Part shown: one piece after another, positions 1 to 6,247 of the stretch
How the letters are laid out: each line of letters begins with the position of its first letter
Numbering within the stretch: position 1 is the stretch's first letter
Assembly (NCBI GenBank): GCA_014859985.1
Contig: JACZKN010000482.1
Location: 1 to 7,789 of the forward strand
Source of the DNA: Candidatus Krumholzibacteriia bacterium
GTDB taxonomy: Bacteria > Krumholzibacteriota > Krumholzibacteriia > LZORAL124-64-63
Length of the DNA: 7,789 nucleotides
Reading direction: 5' to 3'
Notes under the pieces: generated by a model
Databases searched by the model: none
Told to the model about the DNA's origin: nothing
Seen by the model: the letters and a program-made list of their open reading frames with translations, nothing else
Made by a program: the position numbers and the translations under genes

Positions 1-1
1 C

Positions 2-2503
2 CCCGCGGCCGTCCACCCCGCCGCCCTGCTGGTGGCCGGCCCGGTCCCGGTGCCTCTGCCCGCCTTCCACGACGCCGACCGCGCGGGCGTCACCCTGGAC
101 GACCTGCTGGGCGAGCAGACCGCCCTGCCCGGGGACAGCTGGCCCGCCGTCGGGCGCTCGTTCCCGGCGCCGGGCGGCGAGCTGTCCTGGAGGGAGGCGG
201 CCACGGCTTCGTTCACCCCGCCGCACGACGTCGCCGCCACGGCCTGGACCGCGGTCTTCGTGCACACCGACCGTTGGCAGAAGGCGAAACTGACGGTGGT
301 CTCGCCCCGGCCGCTGAAGGGCATGCTCGACGGCAAGACCCTGGCCCTGGCCAAGGGCGCGGGCGACACCCTGACCGCCGACCTCGAGCTGGAGATCGGC
401 AAGCACGTGGTCGTGCTGCGCAGCCTCTTCGAGCCGGCGAAGGAGGGCGACTGGGCCCTGACGCTGACCGTCACGCCCGACGCCAAGGCCGGCGACGGCA
501 CCCTTGCGCTGACCACCAGCCCGGAGCGCGTGACGGACGTGCGACTGGTCCTGGACGCGCCGCGCTGCACCGACCTGGCCCTCTCCCCCGACGGCGCGCT
601 GGTCGCCCTCACCCTGAAGGAGGTGCGGCACGGCAGCGCCGCCGAAAGCTGGCTGGAGATCCGCGCCACGCAGGACGGCAAGCTGGTGGACCTGTGGCGC
701 GGCGGCGGCGCGCCCTCGGACCTGCGCTGGCTGGACACGGGCCGACGCCTCTCCTGGCGCACCGACACCGACGGCAAGGCCACCCTCTGGCTGCGCGACC
801 TGGACACCGCGACGTTCACCGCCGCCGTGGCCGGCGTGGAGAAGATGGGCAGCTGGCTGTGGGCCCCCGACGGCTCCTTCGTGGTCTACGAGCTGAAGCG
901 CGAGCCCGAGGCCGACAAGCGCAAGGTCAAGCGGGTCGTCAACCCCGCCGACCGCCAGGCCTGGTACCGCAACCGCAACCACCTGGTGCAGTGCTTCGTG
1001 CCCGGGGGCGCCACCCGGCGCCTGACCGCGGGACCGGTCAGCCCCGACAGCTGGCGCATCGCGCCCGACGGCAGGAGCCTGCTCTTTTTCCTGAGCGAGC
1101 AGGACCTGGCGACCCGGCCCTACTTCACCAGCGAACTCTGGCTGCTGGACCTCGGGACCCTTGAGGCGCAGAAGCTCCTGGACGACCGCTGGATCGGCGG
1201 CGCCGAGTTCAGCCCCGACGGAAAGACCCTGCTGCTGTCGGGTTCGGTGTCGGCGTTCGGCGGCCTGGGCCGTGACCTGCCCGAGGGCATGCAGGCCAAC
1301 GACTACGGCGGCCAGCTCTACCTGTGGAGCCTGGCGGACCGCGCGCCCGTGGCCGCGACCCGCGGTCTGGTCCCGGACGTGGAGTCGGCCGCCTGGTGCG
1401 CGGCCGACGGCATGATCTACGCCAAGTGCATCGACACCCAGTACGTGAACATCTACCGGGCGAAGCCCGGCAAGGGCGAGCCCCGCTGGGAGAAGGTGCA
1501 GACGGGCCTCGGCGCCACCGACCAGATCGCCCTGCCGCGCCGGGGCGGCACCGCCGTGGCCCGCGGCAGCGACGCCACCACGCCCCACCGGGTGCACACG
1601 ATCGACCTGAAAGCCAACAAGTCGCGGCTGCTGCTGGACCCCGGCGCCGAGGCCTGGCAGGACGTGGCCTTCGGGCGCAGCGAGCCGTGGACGGCGGCGC
1701 TGCCGGACGGCGCCCGGCTGGACGGCCGCATCTGGTACCCGCCCGGCTTCGATCCGTCCCGCACCTACCCGCTGATCGTCTACTACTACGGCGGCACCAG
1801 CCCCATCGACGTGACCTTCGGCGGCCGCTACCCCAAGAACGTCTGGGCAGGGCAGGGCTACGTGGTGTACACGCCCAACCCGTCCGGAGCCACCGGCTAC
1901 GGCCAGGAATTCGCCGCCCGCCACGTCAACGACTGGGGCCGGCTCACCGCACGTGAAGTGATCGAGAGCACCAGGGCGTTCCTGGCCGCCCACCCCTGGG
2001 CCGACGCCGAGGCCGTGGGCTGCATCGGCGCCAGCTACGGCGGCTTCCTGACCGAATACATCCTCACGCAGACCGACATCTTCGCCGCGGGCGTCAGCCA
2101 CGCGGGCATCTCGTCGATCAGCAGCTACTGGGGCGAGGGGCTGTGGGGCTACGCCTACGGCGCGCGCGCCCTCGCGGACGCCTTCCCCTGGAGCGACCGC
2201 GACCTCTACGTGGAGCAGAGCGCCCTGTTCAGCGCCGACCGGATCACCACACCGCTGTTGCTGGTGCACGGCGACAGCGACACCAACGTGCCCGTGGGCG
2301 AGAGCGACCAGCTGTTCACGGCGCTGAAGCTGCTCGGGCGCGAGGTGGAGTACGTGCAGTTCCAGGGGCAGGACCACTTCGTCCTGGACCACGGCCAGCG
2401 CATCGTCTGGAACGACACGATCCTGGCTTTCTTCGCCAAGCACCTGAAGCAGCGGCCGGCCTGGTGGGAGGCCCTGCATCCGGAGCCCAAGGACTGGCGC
2501 TAG
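2..2503 (+). CDS. S9 family (prolyl oligopeptidase) serine peptidase, 5' partial
   Basis: Serine peptidase of clan SC, family S9 (prolyl oligopeptidase/dipeptidyl peptidase type), which usually cleaves short peptides in the periplasm or outside the cell. Residues are numbered from the GTG at 32. The alpha/beta-hydrolase domain fills about 570-810: nucleophile Ser668 in GASYGG, Asp750 in HGDSDTNVP and His782 in QDHF, so the triad is complete. Upstream lies a beta-propeller with PD40-like repeats (LSPDG near 184, WAPDG near 277, IAPDG near 343, FSPDG near 392). Residues 1-170 look like an extra beta-sandwich module. The frame is open to the first base, and LLVAGPVPVPLP straddles the GTG. It resembles the segment that follows the signal peptide in Bacteroidetes S9 relatives, as I remember them. 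The true start and the expected signal peptide therefore probably lie outside the window; GTG at 32 has no ribosome-binding site in view. Family assignment is certain; substrate is unknown. Confidence 0.95.
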   Translation, partial: PAAVHPAALLVAGPVPVPLPAFHDADRAGVTLDDLLGEQTALPGDSWPAVGRSFPAPGGELSWREAATASFTPPHDVAATAWTAVFVHTDRWQKAKLTVVSPRPLKGMLDGKTLALAKGAGDTLTADLELEIGKHVVVLRSLFEPAKEGDWALTLTVTPDAKAGDGTLALTTSPERVTDVRLVLDAPRCTDLALSPDGALVALTLKEVRHGSAAESWLEIRATQDGKLVDLWRGGGAPSDLRWLDTGRRLSWRTDTDGKATLWLRDLDTATFTAAVAGVEKMGSWLWAPDGSFVVYELKREPEADKRKVKRVVNPADRQAWYRNRNHLVQCFVPGGATRRLTAGPVSPDSWRIAPDGRSLLFFLSEQDLATRPYFTSELWLLDLGTLEAQKLLDDRWIGGAEFSPDGKTLLLSGSVSAFGGLGRDLPEGMQANDYGGQLYLWSLADRAPVAATRGLVPDVESAAWCAADGMIYAKCIDTQYVNIYRAKPGKGEPRWEKVQTGLGATDQIALPRRGGTAVARGSDATTPHRVHTIDLKANKSRLLLDPGAEAWQDVAFGRSEPWTAALPDGARLDGRIWYPPGFDPSRTYPLIVYYYGGTSPIDVTFGGRYPKNVWAGQGYVVYTPNPSGATGYGQEFAARHVNDWGRLTAREVIESTRAFLAAHPWADAEAVGCIGASYGGFLTEYILTQTDIFAAGVSHAGISSISSYWGEGLWGYAYGARALADAFPWSDRDLYVEQSALFSADRITTPLLLVHGDSDTNVPVGESDQLFTALKLLGREVEYVQFQGQDHFVLDHGQRIVWNDTILAFFAKHLKQRPAWWEALHPEPKDWR

Positions 2504-2514
2504 GCCGGACGGCA

Positions 2515-2544
2515 GCGGGGCGGTACCGGCCGGCACCGCCCCGC
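2515..2544. terminator. GC hairpin between convergent genes
   Basis: A perfect 10-bp inverted repeat (GCGGGGCGGT, 10-nt loop, ACCGCCCCGC) starts 12 nt after the peptidase stop codon and lies 22 nt from the end of the converging CHRD gene. A second, smaller stem (GACCGG, 3-nt loop, CCGGTC, 2551-2565) sits right at the CHRD stop. No T-tract follows on either strand, so it would be a non-canonical intrinsic terminator or a transcript-stabilising structure. Its position suits bidirectional termination. Confidence 0.6.
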
Positions 2545-2565
2545 GTCGGCGACCGGACCCCGGTC

Positions 2566-3042
2566 CTAGCGGAACAGCGCCTTGACCGCCCCGAACGACG
2601 CCTCGTCGTTGGACACGACACTGGACAGCTCCATCTGCCCGCGGATCTCCCCGCCGGGGAACGCCGTGGTGTGCACGTTGACGTAGATGTTGCCGGCGGC
2701 CAGGTCGGCCAGCTGCCCCGCGGTCATGGCCCAGATGCCGTTGACCGGCGAGCCCAGCGGCAGGCCGAAGGCGACGCCCCCGTTGGCGCCTGCCGGCGCG
2801 GTGTGGAAGTGGGCCCCGGTCTGGGCCGCGGAAAGGCCGTCGAACTCCAGGGTCCAGGCGGCCTGCAGGGTCTCCGTGTCCACGACGATGGTCGCCGCGC
2901 CACCGGCCGTCGAAGCATTCGGCGGCACCTCGTTGGCGCCCGACAGGATGGTGGTGTAGGTGGCGATGTCCGCCAGGGCGGCGCCGGCCCCCAGGCACGC
3001 GGCGCAGGCCAGCAGGATCAGGCTCTTGCTCAAGGAATGCAT
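2566..3042 (-). CDS. Secreted CHRD-domain protein
   Basis: A 158-residue exported protein made almost entirely of one CHRD domain, a beta-rich module named from chordin and common in bacterial extracellular proteins; its biochemical role is not established. The N-terminus has Lys6, a hydrophobic stretch at about 8-22 and a signal peptidase I site A22-L23-A24 before Asp25. LLAC at 10-13 could be read as a weak lipobox, but the hydrophobic stretch before it is short, so type I cleavage is preferred. CHRD hallmarks are LSGANEVPP (33-41), GAHFHTAPAG (76-85) and AGNIYVNVHT with FPGGEIRGQM (116-137). The last dozen residues (EASFGAVKALFR) lie outside the domain and may be a sorting tail. The ATG is supported by GGAGG with 7-nt spacing (plus-strand 3050-3054). 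The gene stands alone, convergent with the peptidase and divergent from the STAS gene. Confidence 0.9.
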   Translation of the reverse strand: MHSLSKSLILLACAACLGAGAALADIATYTTILSGANEVPPNASTAGGAATIVVDTETLQAAWTLEFDGLSAAQTGAHFHTAPAGANGGVAFGLPLGSPVNGIWAMTAGQLADLAAGNIYVNVHTTAFPGGEIRGQMELSSVVSNDEASFGAVKALFR

Positions 3043-3081
3043 GGTTCATCCTCCGGTCTCGGTGAACGGTGTTATCCGGAT

Positions 3082-3114
3082 CAAAAGTAAACCATAATTC
3101 TCCTGTATTGTCGA
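3082..3114 (-). promoter_or_regulatory. Candidate promoter for the CHRD gene
   Basis: Read on the minus strand, TCGACA (plus 3109-3114; 5 of 6 to the sigma-70 -35) lies 17 nt from TTTACT (plus 3086-3091; 4 of 6 to the -10). The overlapping TACTTTTG (plus 3082-3089) matches the Bacteroidetes -7 consensus TAnnTTTG exactly. Transcription would start near 3075, giving a leader of about 33 nt. The surrounding AT-richer DNA supports a promoter. No -33 TTTG element is evident. Confidence 0.45.
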
Positions 3115-3136
3115 GTCCCGATCCGGGTGGCGGCCG

Positions 3137-3167
3137 TTGCCGGCTTTGGCTATCGAATCTATATATT
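3137..3167 (+). promoter_or_regulatory. Candidate promoter for the STAS gene
   Basis: TTGCCG (3137-3142, 4 of 6 to the -35) is followed after 17 nt by TATATA (3160-3165), or after 19 nt by TATATT (3162-3167, 5 of 6 to the -10). This is the most AT-rich patch in the divergent intergenic region. Transcription would start near 3173, leaving a leader of about 64 nt before the ATG at 3237. Confidence 0.4.
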
Positions 3168-3236
3168 CAACATCGCCGTATCGGGGGATGCGGCCAGCCT
3201 GATATCGGGCCCACGCCTTGACGAGGAGGGAAACCC

Positions 3237-3611
3237 ATGCTCATTTCCAAGCGGGCCCACGGCCGGGTGATGGTGATCCACCTGGCGGGCAAGTTCGAAG
3301 GCGGTCCGGACCGCGACAAGCTGTTGGCCACGACGAAACTGGTCCTCGAGGACGGCTTCCGAGAGATCGTCGTGAGCTTCCTGGGGGTGCGCTTCCTGTC
3401 CTCCAACGGCGTGGGGATCATGATCGCCATGAAGGCCCTCGTGGACGCCGTGGACGCGCGGCTGGTGCTGTGCAATTTCAACGAGCGCGCGCTGTCGGTG
3501 GTCCACATCCTGCGGCTGGAGGAGGTCATCCCCGTGGCGAAGAACATCCAGGCCGCGCGGGCCCTGCTGCGCCACCGGGGCGGGGACGAGCAGGCCGAGG
3601 CGCGGGCCTGA
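3237..3611 (+). CDS. STAS-domain protein, anti-sigma factor antagonist-like
   Basis: A 124-residue single STAS domain, the fold of SpoIIAA and RsbV, which bind an anti-sigma/serine-kinase partner and are switched off by phosphorylation. The alternating strand-helix pattern is clear: MVIHLAGKF (12-20), a helix around 26-39, IVVSFLGVRF (44-53), a helix after the conserved loop, then ARLVLCNF (73-80). The loop reads LSSNGVG (54-60). Aligned to DS[ST]GLG of SpoIIAA/RsbV it puts Ser56 at the phosphorylation site, while the usual preceding Asp is Ser55 and the following Ser/Thr is Asn57. The start is fixed by AGGAGG at 3224-3229 with 7-nt spacing. No kinase, phosphatase or sigma factor lies in the window, so the partner must be elsewhere. 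The family is clear. A regulatory role is inferred, and the altered loop leaves phosphorylation open. Confidence 0.85.
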   Translation: MLISKRAHGRVMVIHLAGKFEGGPDRDKLLATTKLVLEDGFREIVVSFLGVRFLSSNGVGIMIAMKALVDAVDARLVLCNFNERALSVVHILRLEEVIPVAKNIQAARALLRHRGGDEQAEARA

Positions 3612-3659
3612 AACCGACCCTGCTGGTGGCCGCCGCCGGCTTGACTACCTTGTCGCCGT

Positions 3660-3688
3660 GGCCGGCCCCGTCCCTGGCGGGGCCGGCC
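3660..3688. terminator. Strong GC hairpin after the STAS gene
   Basis: A perfect 11-bp inverted repeat (GGCCGGCCCCG, loop TCCCTGG, CGGGGCCGGCC) begins 49 nt after the STAS stop and ends 43 nt before the next ATG. It is the most stable stem I can see in the window. There is no T-run after it. It could end the STAS transcript, or attenuate read-through into the 468-aa gene if the two are co-transcribed. Confidence 0.55.
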
Positions 3689-3731
3689 TGCCCTTGACCC
3701 CGGTGTCCTTGACCAGCGCAGGACGGCGACC

Positions 3732-5138
3732 ATGAACGGACCCCTGAACGCCCGCCAGCCGCGGGCGGGCACCGCCCAGAAGGCCCTCGAGTTCAACCTC
3801 GACCCCCTGCTCTACGGCTCCATCGCCGAGATCGGCGCGGGGCAGGAGGTGGCCCGGCACTTCTTCCGGGTCGGCGGGGCGTCCGGGACCATCGCCAAGA
3901 CCACATCCGCCTACGACATGCGCTTCAGCGACGCCATCTACGGCCCCTCCGCCTCCGGGCGCTACGTGGCCCGCGACCGCCTGCTGCGCATGCTGGACCA
4001 CGAGTACGGCCTGATCATCGAGCGGGTGGCTACCACCCGGCCCCCCGAGTCCCGCTACTTCGTCTTCGCCGACACGGTGGCCGCCCGCCGCTTCGGGGTC
4101 GAAAGCGAGGACCACGGCTGGCTGGGGATGCTCTTCCAGCACGCGCCGGGCGCCGCGCCCAGCCGCGTGGTGGTCCACGTCGGGCTGTTCGACGAGACCA
4201 ACCAGGACCAGCAGGAGGCCCTGGGCATCCTGGGCGTGAACCTCATAGACTCGTGCTTCCGCTACCACGACGACGCCGGCCAGCTGGTGGACTCCCTGGC
4301 CGAGAATCTGGCCTGGGGCCGGGTGGAGGTCGACAGCGTCGAGCTGGACGGTCCCGCCTTCGCCGGCGTCGACCGGCTCGCCATGGGCCTGCGCGTGGTG
4401 TCGTCCAGCCTGGGGCCGGTGGTCATCTTCGCGCCGGACGGGCGGGTGGCCCTGCCGGCGGACGTGCTCTACCGAAAGGTCCCCCTGCTGCTGCGCGGCA
4501 CCTTCCGCCCCTTCACCCACGTGCACGCGGACATGGCCGCCCGGGGCGCCGACGGCCTGGCGGCCGAGCTGGGCATCGCCCGCGAGGACATCGTCCTCTT
4601 GTGCGAGATGAACATCGCCCGGCACCTGTACGAGGGCGTGGACGAGGTCTCGGACCTGCAGGTGCGCGTGGAGATGCTCAACGCCCTGGGCCTGCACGCG
4701 ATGGTGACCAGCCACCTGCGGTTCTTCCGGCTGGCCGAGCACTTCCAGCGCCACGACCTGCGCCGCATCGCCTTCCTGCTGAGCGTGGCCGACCTGCACG
4801 CCATCTTCGACGACGCCTACTACGCGGGCCTGGACGGCGGCATGCTCCAGGCCATCGCCCGCCTGTTCGCGTCGGACTCGAAACTGCTGGTGTACCCCAA
4901 CCTGACCGTCGAGGGCGACGTGCGCACGGTCGCGAACCTGCGCCTGCCCGAGGACCACGCCCACCTGTACCGGCATCTGGTGGTGAACCGGCGCATCCTG
5001 GGCCTGGAGGCCGACCCTGCCCGGTTGGTGGCCTTCGACCCGGAGGCCCTCGGAGCGCTGATCGCCGCCGGCGACGAGCGCTGGCGCGAGCTGGTGCCGG
5101 CGGCGGTGCAGGCGCGGATCGGGGAGCTGAGGCTCTGA
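3732..5138 (+). CDS. Conserved protein of unknown function (468 aa)
   Basis: I recognise this conserved full-length family, found in Bacteroidetes, cyanobacteria and proteobacteria. Database entries often call it 'TonB-dependent receptor' or 'nicotinate-nucleotide adenylyltransferase'. Neither label fits: there is no signal peptide, no beta-barrel pattern and no (H/T)xGH nucleotidyltransferase motif. Family hallmarks are AEIGAGQEVARHFF (32-45), GASGTIAKTTSAYD (49-62), LLRMLDHEY (84-92), HGWLGMLFQ (129-137), QEALGILGVNLI (161-172), RGTFRPFTHVHADM (255-268) and FDDAYYAGLDGGMLQAIARL (359-378). The conserved HVHADM and the acidic and aromatic clusters suggest an enzyme or ligand binder, but that is inference. 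It looks soluble and cytoplasmic. The ATG has only a short AGGA (3720-3723, 8-nt spacing). The gene follows the STAS gene on the same strand after 120 nt containing a strong hairpin. It converges on the lipoprotein gene. Confidence 0.85.
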   Translation: MNGPLNARQPRAGTAQKALEFNLDPLLYGSIAEIGAGQEVARHFFRVGGASGTIAKTTSAYDMRFSDAIYGPSASGRYVARDRLLRMLDHEYGLIIERVATTRPPESRYFVFADTVAARRFGVESEDHGWLGMLFQHAPGAAPSRVVVHVGLFDETNQDQQEALGILGVNLIDSCFRYHDDAGQLVDSLAENLAWGRVEVDSVELDGPAFAGVDRLAMGLRVVSSSLGPVVIFAPDGRVALPADVLYRKVPLLLRGTFRPFTHVHADMAARGADGLAAELGIAREDIVLLCEMNIARHLYEGVDEVSDLQVRVEMLNALGLHAMVTSHLRFFRLAEHFQRHDLRRIAFLLSVADLHAIFDDAYYAGLDGGMLQAIARLFASDSKLLVYPNLTVEGDVRTVANLRLPEDHAHLYRHLVVNRRILGLEADPARLVAFDPEALGALIAAGDERWRELVPAAVQARIGELRL

Positions 5139-5142
5139 CGGA

Positions 5143-5159
5143 GGCCGCGGTCGGCGGCC
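5143..5159. terminator. Small hairpin after the 468-aa gene
   Basis: GGCCGC, a 5-nt loop (GGTCG) and GCGGCC form a 6-bp stem 4 nt after the stop codon. A direct repeat of AGTCACC follows (5160-5166 and 5172-5178). A weaker, bulged inverted repeat at about 5191-5218 (ATACCGGA with TCCGTAT) could serve the converging lipoprotein gene. None has a T-tract, so terminator function is only plausible. Confidence 0.35.
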
Positions 5160-5240
5160 AGTCACCTTTGTAGTCACCCTGCCCCCTCCCCATACCGGAC
5201 CAGCTGCGTGATCCGTATCCCCGGTTGCCGCCAGCGATGC

Positions 5241-5777
5241 CTAGGGACGGCCCATGACCACGGCATGGTAGAGGAGCATGTAGGTGGTGTTCGGAGGGGA
5301 ATAGGTGGTGAACCAGATGTCGTCGATGGTGACGTCCAGCCTCGTGATCTCGGCCCCCTGGAGGTCCGGAAAGTATTCTCCCGAGTATCCCCCCTGCCAC
5401 AGGAGCTGCTCGGTGGTGCCGCCGCCCGAGAGAATGGCGCCGGCGGGTCCTCTCAGGTAGAGCAGGATATTGTCGTTCACGCCATTGGTGAGCATCGCCA
5501 CGGCGCGGGCGAAATCGGGACTGCTGTCCGCGTCGATCGTGAACTTCCTTTCCTTGTCGCTCTCATCCAGGGAAAGATGGAAAAGGGTGTCGCCGGTCGC
5601 GTAGCTGAAATCGATGCGGAGGGAGCCGATGGTTTGGCCGACCGAGCCGGAATACACGCGCACGTATTGGGCGAGGGGCTGCTCCGCGACCGCGGGGCAG
5701 GTGGCGTCATCTTCACCGCAGGCGGGGAGCAGGCACATGACCGTCGCCAGGATGAGCAGGGCGGGATGACCTCTCAT
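5241..5777 (-). CDS. Putative lipoprotein of unknown function
   Basis: A 178-residue protein with a lipoprotein signal: Arg2, a hydrophobic core at 6-17 and the lipobox L17-P18-A19-C20, with the mature protein starting Cys-Gly-Glu-Asp-Asp. It should be acylated at Cys20 and held on a membrane facing the periplasm or outside. I recognise no domain in the rest. It alternates short beta-like stretches (YVRVYSG 38-44, SLRIDFSYA 52-60, DTLFHLSLD 63-71, ILLYLRG 104-110, RLDVTIDDIWFTTY 146-159) with polar turns, suggesting an all-beta fold. Asp-rich turns are frequent, but no metal motif is clear. The ATG has AGAGG upstream (plus 5787-5791). By hand count, 5461-5640 is about 59% GC against about 71% in 4501-4680 of the neighbouring gene, so it may be a recent arrival or lightly constrained. 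It is divergent from the small membrane protein gene. Confidence 0.75.
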   Translation of the reverse strand: MRGHPALLILATVMCLLPACGEDDATCPAVAEQPLAQYVRVYSGSVGQTIGSLRIDFSYATGDTLFHLSLDESDKERKFTIDADSSPDFARAVAMLTNGVNDNILLYLRGPAGAILSGGGTTEQLLWQGGYSGEYFPDLQGAEITRLDVTIDDIWFTTYSPPNTTYMLLYHAVVMGRP

Positions 5778-5838
5778 GTCTACTTTCCTCTCGACGGGGT
5801 GCGGTGGCGGGCCGGGAACACCGGAAATGCCGACGTAA

Positions 5839-5856
5839 CTGAAAGTAGTCTTTCAG
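5839..5856. repeat. Inverted repeat in the lipoprotein leader region
   Basis: CTGAAAG, loop TAGT, CTTTCAG: a perfect 7-bp inverted repeat with a 4-nt loop. It lies 62 nt upstream of the lipoprotein start and 26 nt upstream of the divergent membrane-protein start. Unlike the other stems in the window it is AT-containing and not next to a stop codon, so an operator or an RNA hairpin in the 5' leader is more likely than a terminator. Confidence 0.4.
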
Positions 5857-5863
5857 CATGGTG

Positions 5864-5893
5864 AGCATAGCACGGCGGTTCGATGCAAGCCAA
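5864..5893 (-). promoter_or_regulatory. Weak candidate promoter for the lipoprotein gene
   Basis: On the minus strand, TTGGCT (plus 5888-5893; 4 of 6 to the -35) is 18 nt from TATGCT (plus 5864-5869; 4 of 6 to the -10). The start would fall near 5857, directly at the CTGAAAG/CTTTCAG inverted repeat. It overlaps the first codons of the divergent gene. Matches are modest, so this is a suggestion only. Confidence 0.25.
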
Positions 5894-6176
5894 CGCTGCG
5901 GAATCGGAATTCCGCGGCATCCCGGTGGGCGCAGGGGGCGGTTGGATTTCCTATCCGCCGGGATTCGCGCGATTCGAGGCGGGCCCCTGGGGAAGGGCGA
6001 TCGACACGGTCCTGGGCATCGCGCTCGTCTGGTGGGGGATCGGCTTCGGATCGGTCTTCCAGGACGTCGCAACCGCGATCGGCCTCTTCGCGCTGACCGC
6101 GGGGCTTTTCAACACCTGCTGGCTGGCGCCGCTGGTGGGCTTTCCCTTCCGCGGTCGGGACGTGCGGTCGTCCTGA
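5883..6176 (+). CDS. Small DUF2892-like inner-membrane protein
   Basis: A 97-residue protein with two predicted membrane helices, about 40-57 (AIDTVLGIALVWWGIGFG) and 62-80 (VATAIGLFALTAGLFNTCW), followed by LAPLVGFPFRGRD. The order 'R..D..LG.al...G', a second helix, then '..TG.f..C.LAPL.G' is the pattern of DUF2892 (YgaP-type transmembrane domain) proteins, whose function is not settled. The single Cys79 matches the conserved Cys of that family. The 38 residues before the first helix (Gly-rich GAGGGWISYPPG at 16-27) are longer than the usual short lead-in. The ATG at 5883 is the only ATG after an in-frame stop at 5868-5870. Its ribosome-binding site is poor (GGCGG at 5874-5878), so the start is less certain than the frame. 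The longer overlapping frame is rejected because it lacks the helices. Confidence 0.7.
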   Translation: MQANAAESEFRGIPVGAGGGWISYPPGFARFEAGPWGRAIDTVLGIALVWWGIGFGSVFQDVATAIGLFALTAGLFNTCWLAPLVGFPFRGRDVRSS

Positions 6177-6238
6177 GGGGGGACTGGCGGACCCGTGCTC
6201 TTCGACATGTTCGATAGTGGCCGCGCGTTTCCTGTTTG

Positions 6239-6247
6239 TGGTATCAT
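6239..6247 (+). promoter_or_regulatory. Candidate extended -10 promoter for the beta-helix gene
   Basis: TGG followed by TATCAT (5 of 6 to TATAAT) forms an extended -10 element in a T-rich patch (6227-6247) of otherwise GC-rich DNA. No good -35 hexamer lies 16-18 nt upstream, which extended -10 promoters can tolerate. Transcription would start near 6254, giving a leader of about 150 nt. The rest of the 231-nt gap (6177-6407) shows no gene or strong hairpin. Confidence 0.3.

Noticed and set aside
32..34. GTG at 32 as the true start of the S9 peptidase
   Set aside because: The frame is open to the window edge, no ribosome-binding site precedes the GTG, and residues before it fit the mature N-terminus of relatives; no signal peptide follows it.
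2143..3090. A 315-codon plus-strand frame running across the peptidase end and antisense to the CHRD gene
   Set aside because: It spans two well-supported genes on opposite strands and the hairpin between them; the translation is Arg/Gly-rich noise.
3055..3236. Riboswitch or small RNA in the divergent region between the CHRD and STAS genes
   Set aside because: Only short palindromes (such as ATCCGGAT at 3074-3081) and a repeated TATCGGG are present; I see no conserved riboswitch core.
3645..5177. A 510-codon open frame on the minus strand opposite the 468-aa gene
   Set aside because: Its translation is rich in His, Gln, Val, Gly and Arg with no domain, typical of the complement of a GC-rich gene. 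The plus-strand frame has strong family motifs.
5160..5178. Direct repeat AGTCACC/AGTCACC as a possible attachment site
   Set aside because: Only 7 bp, 12 nt apart, with no integrase, tRNA or mobile gene nearby.
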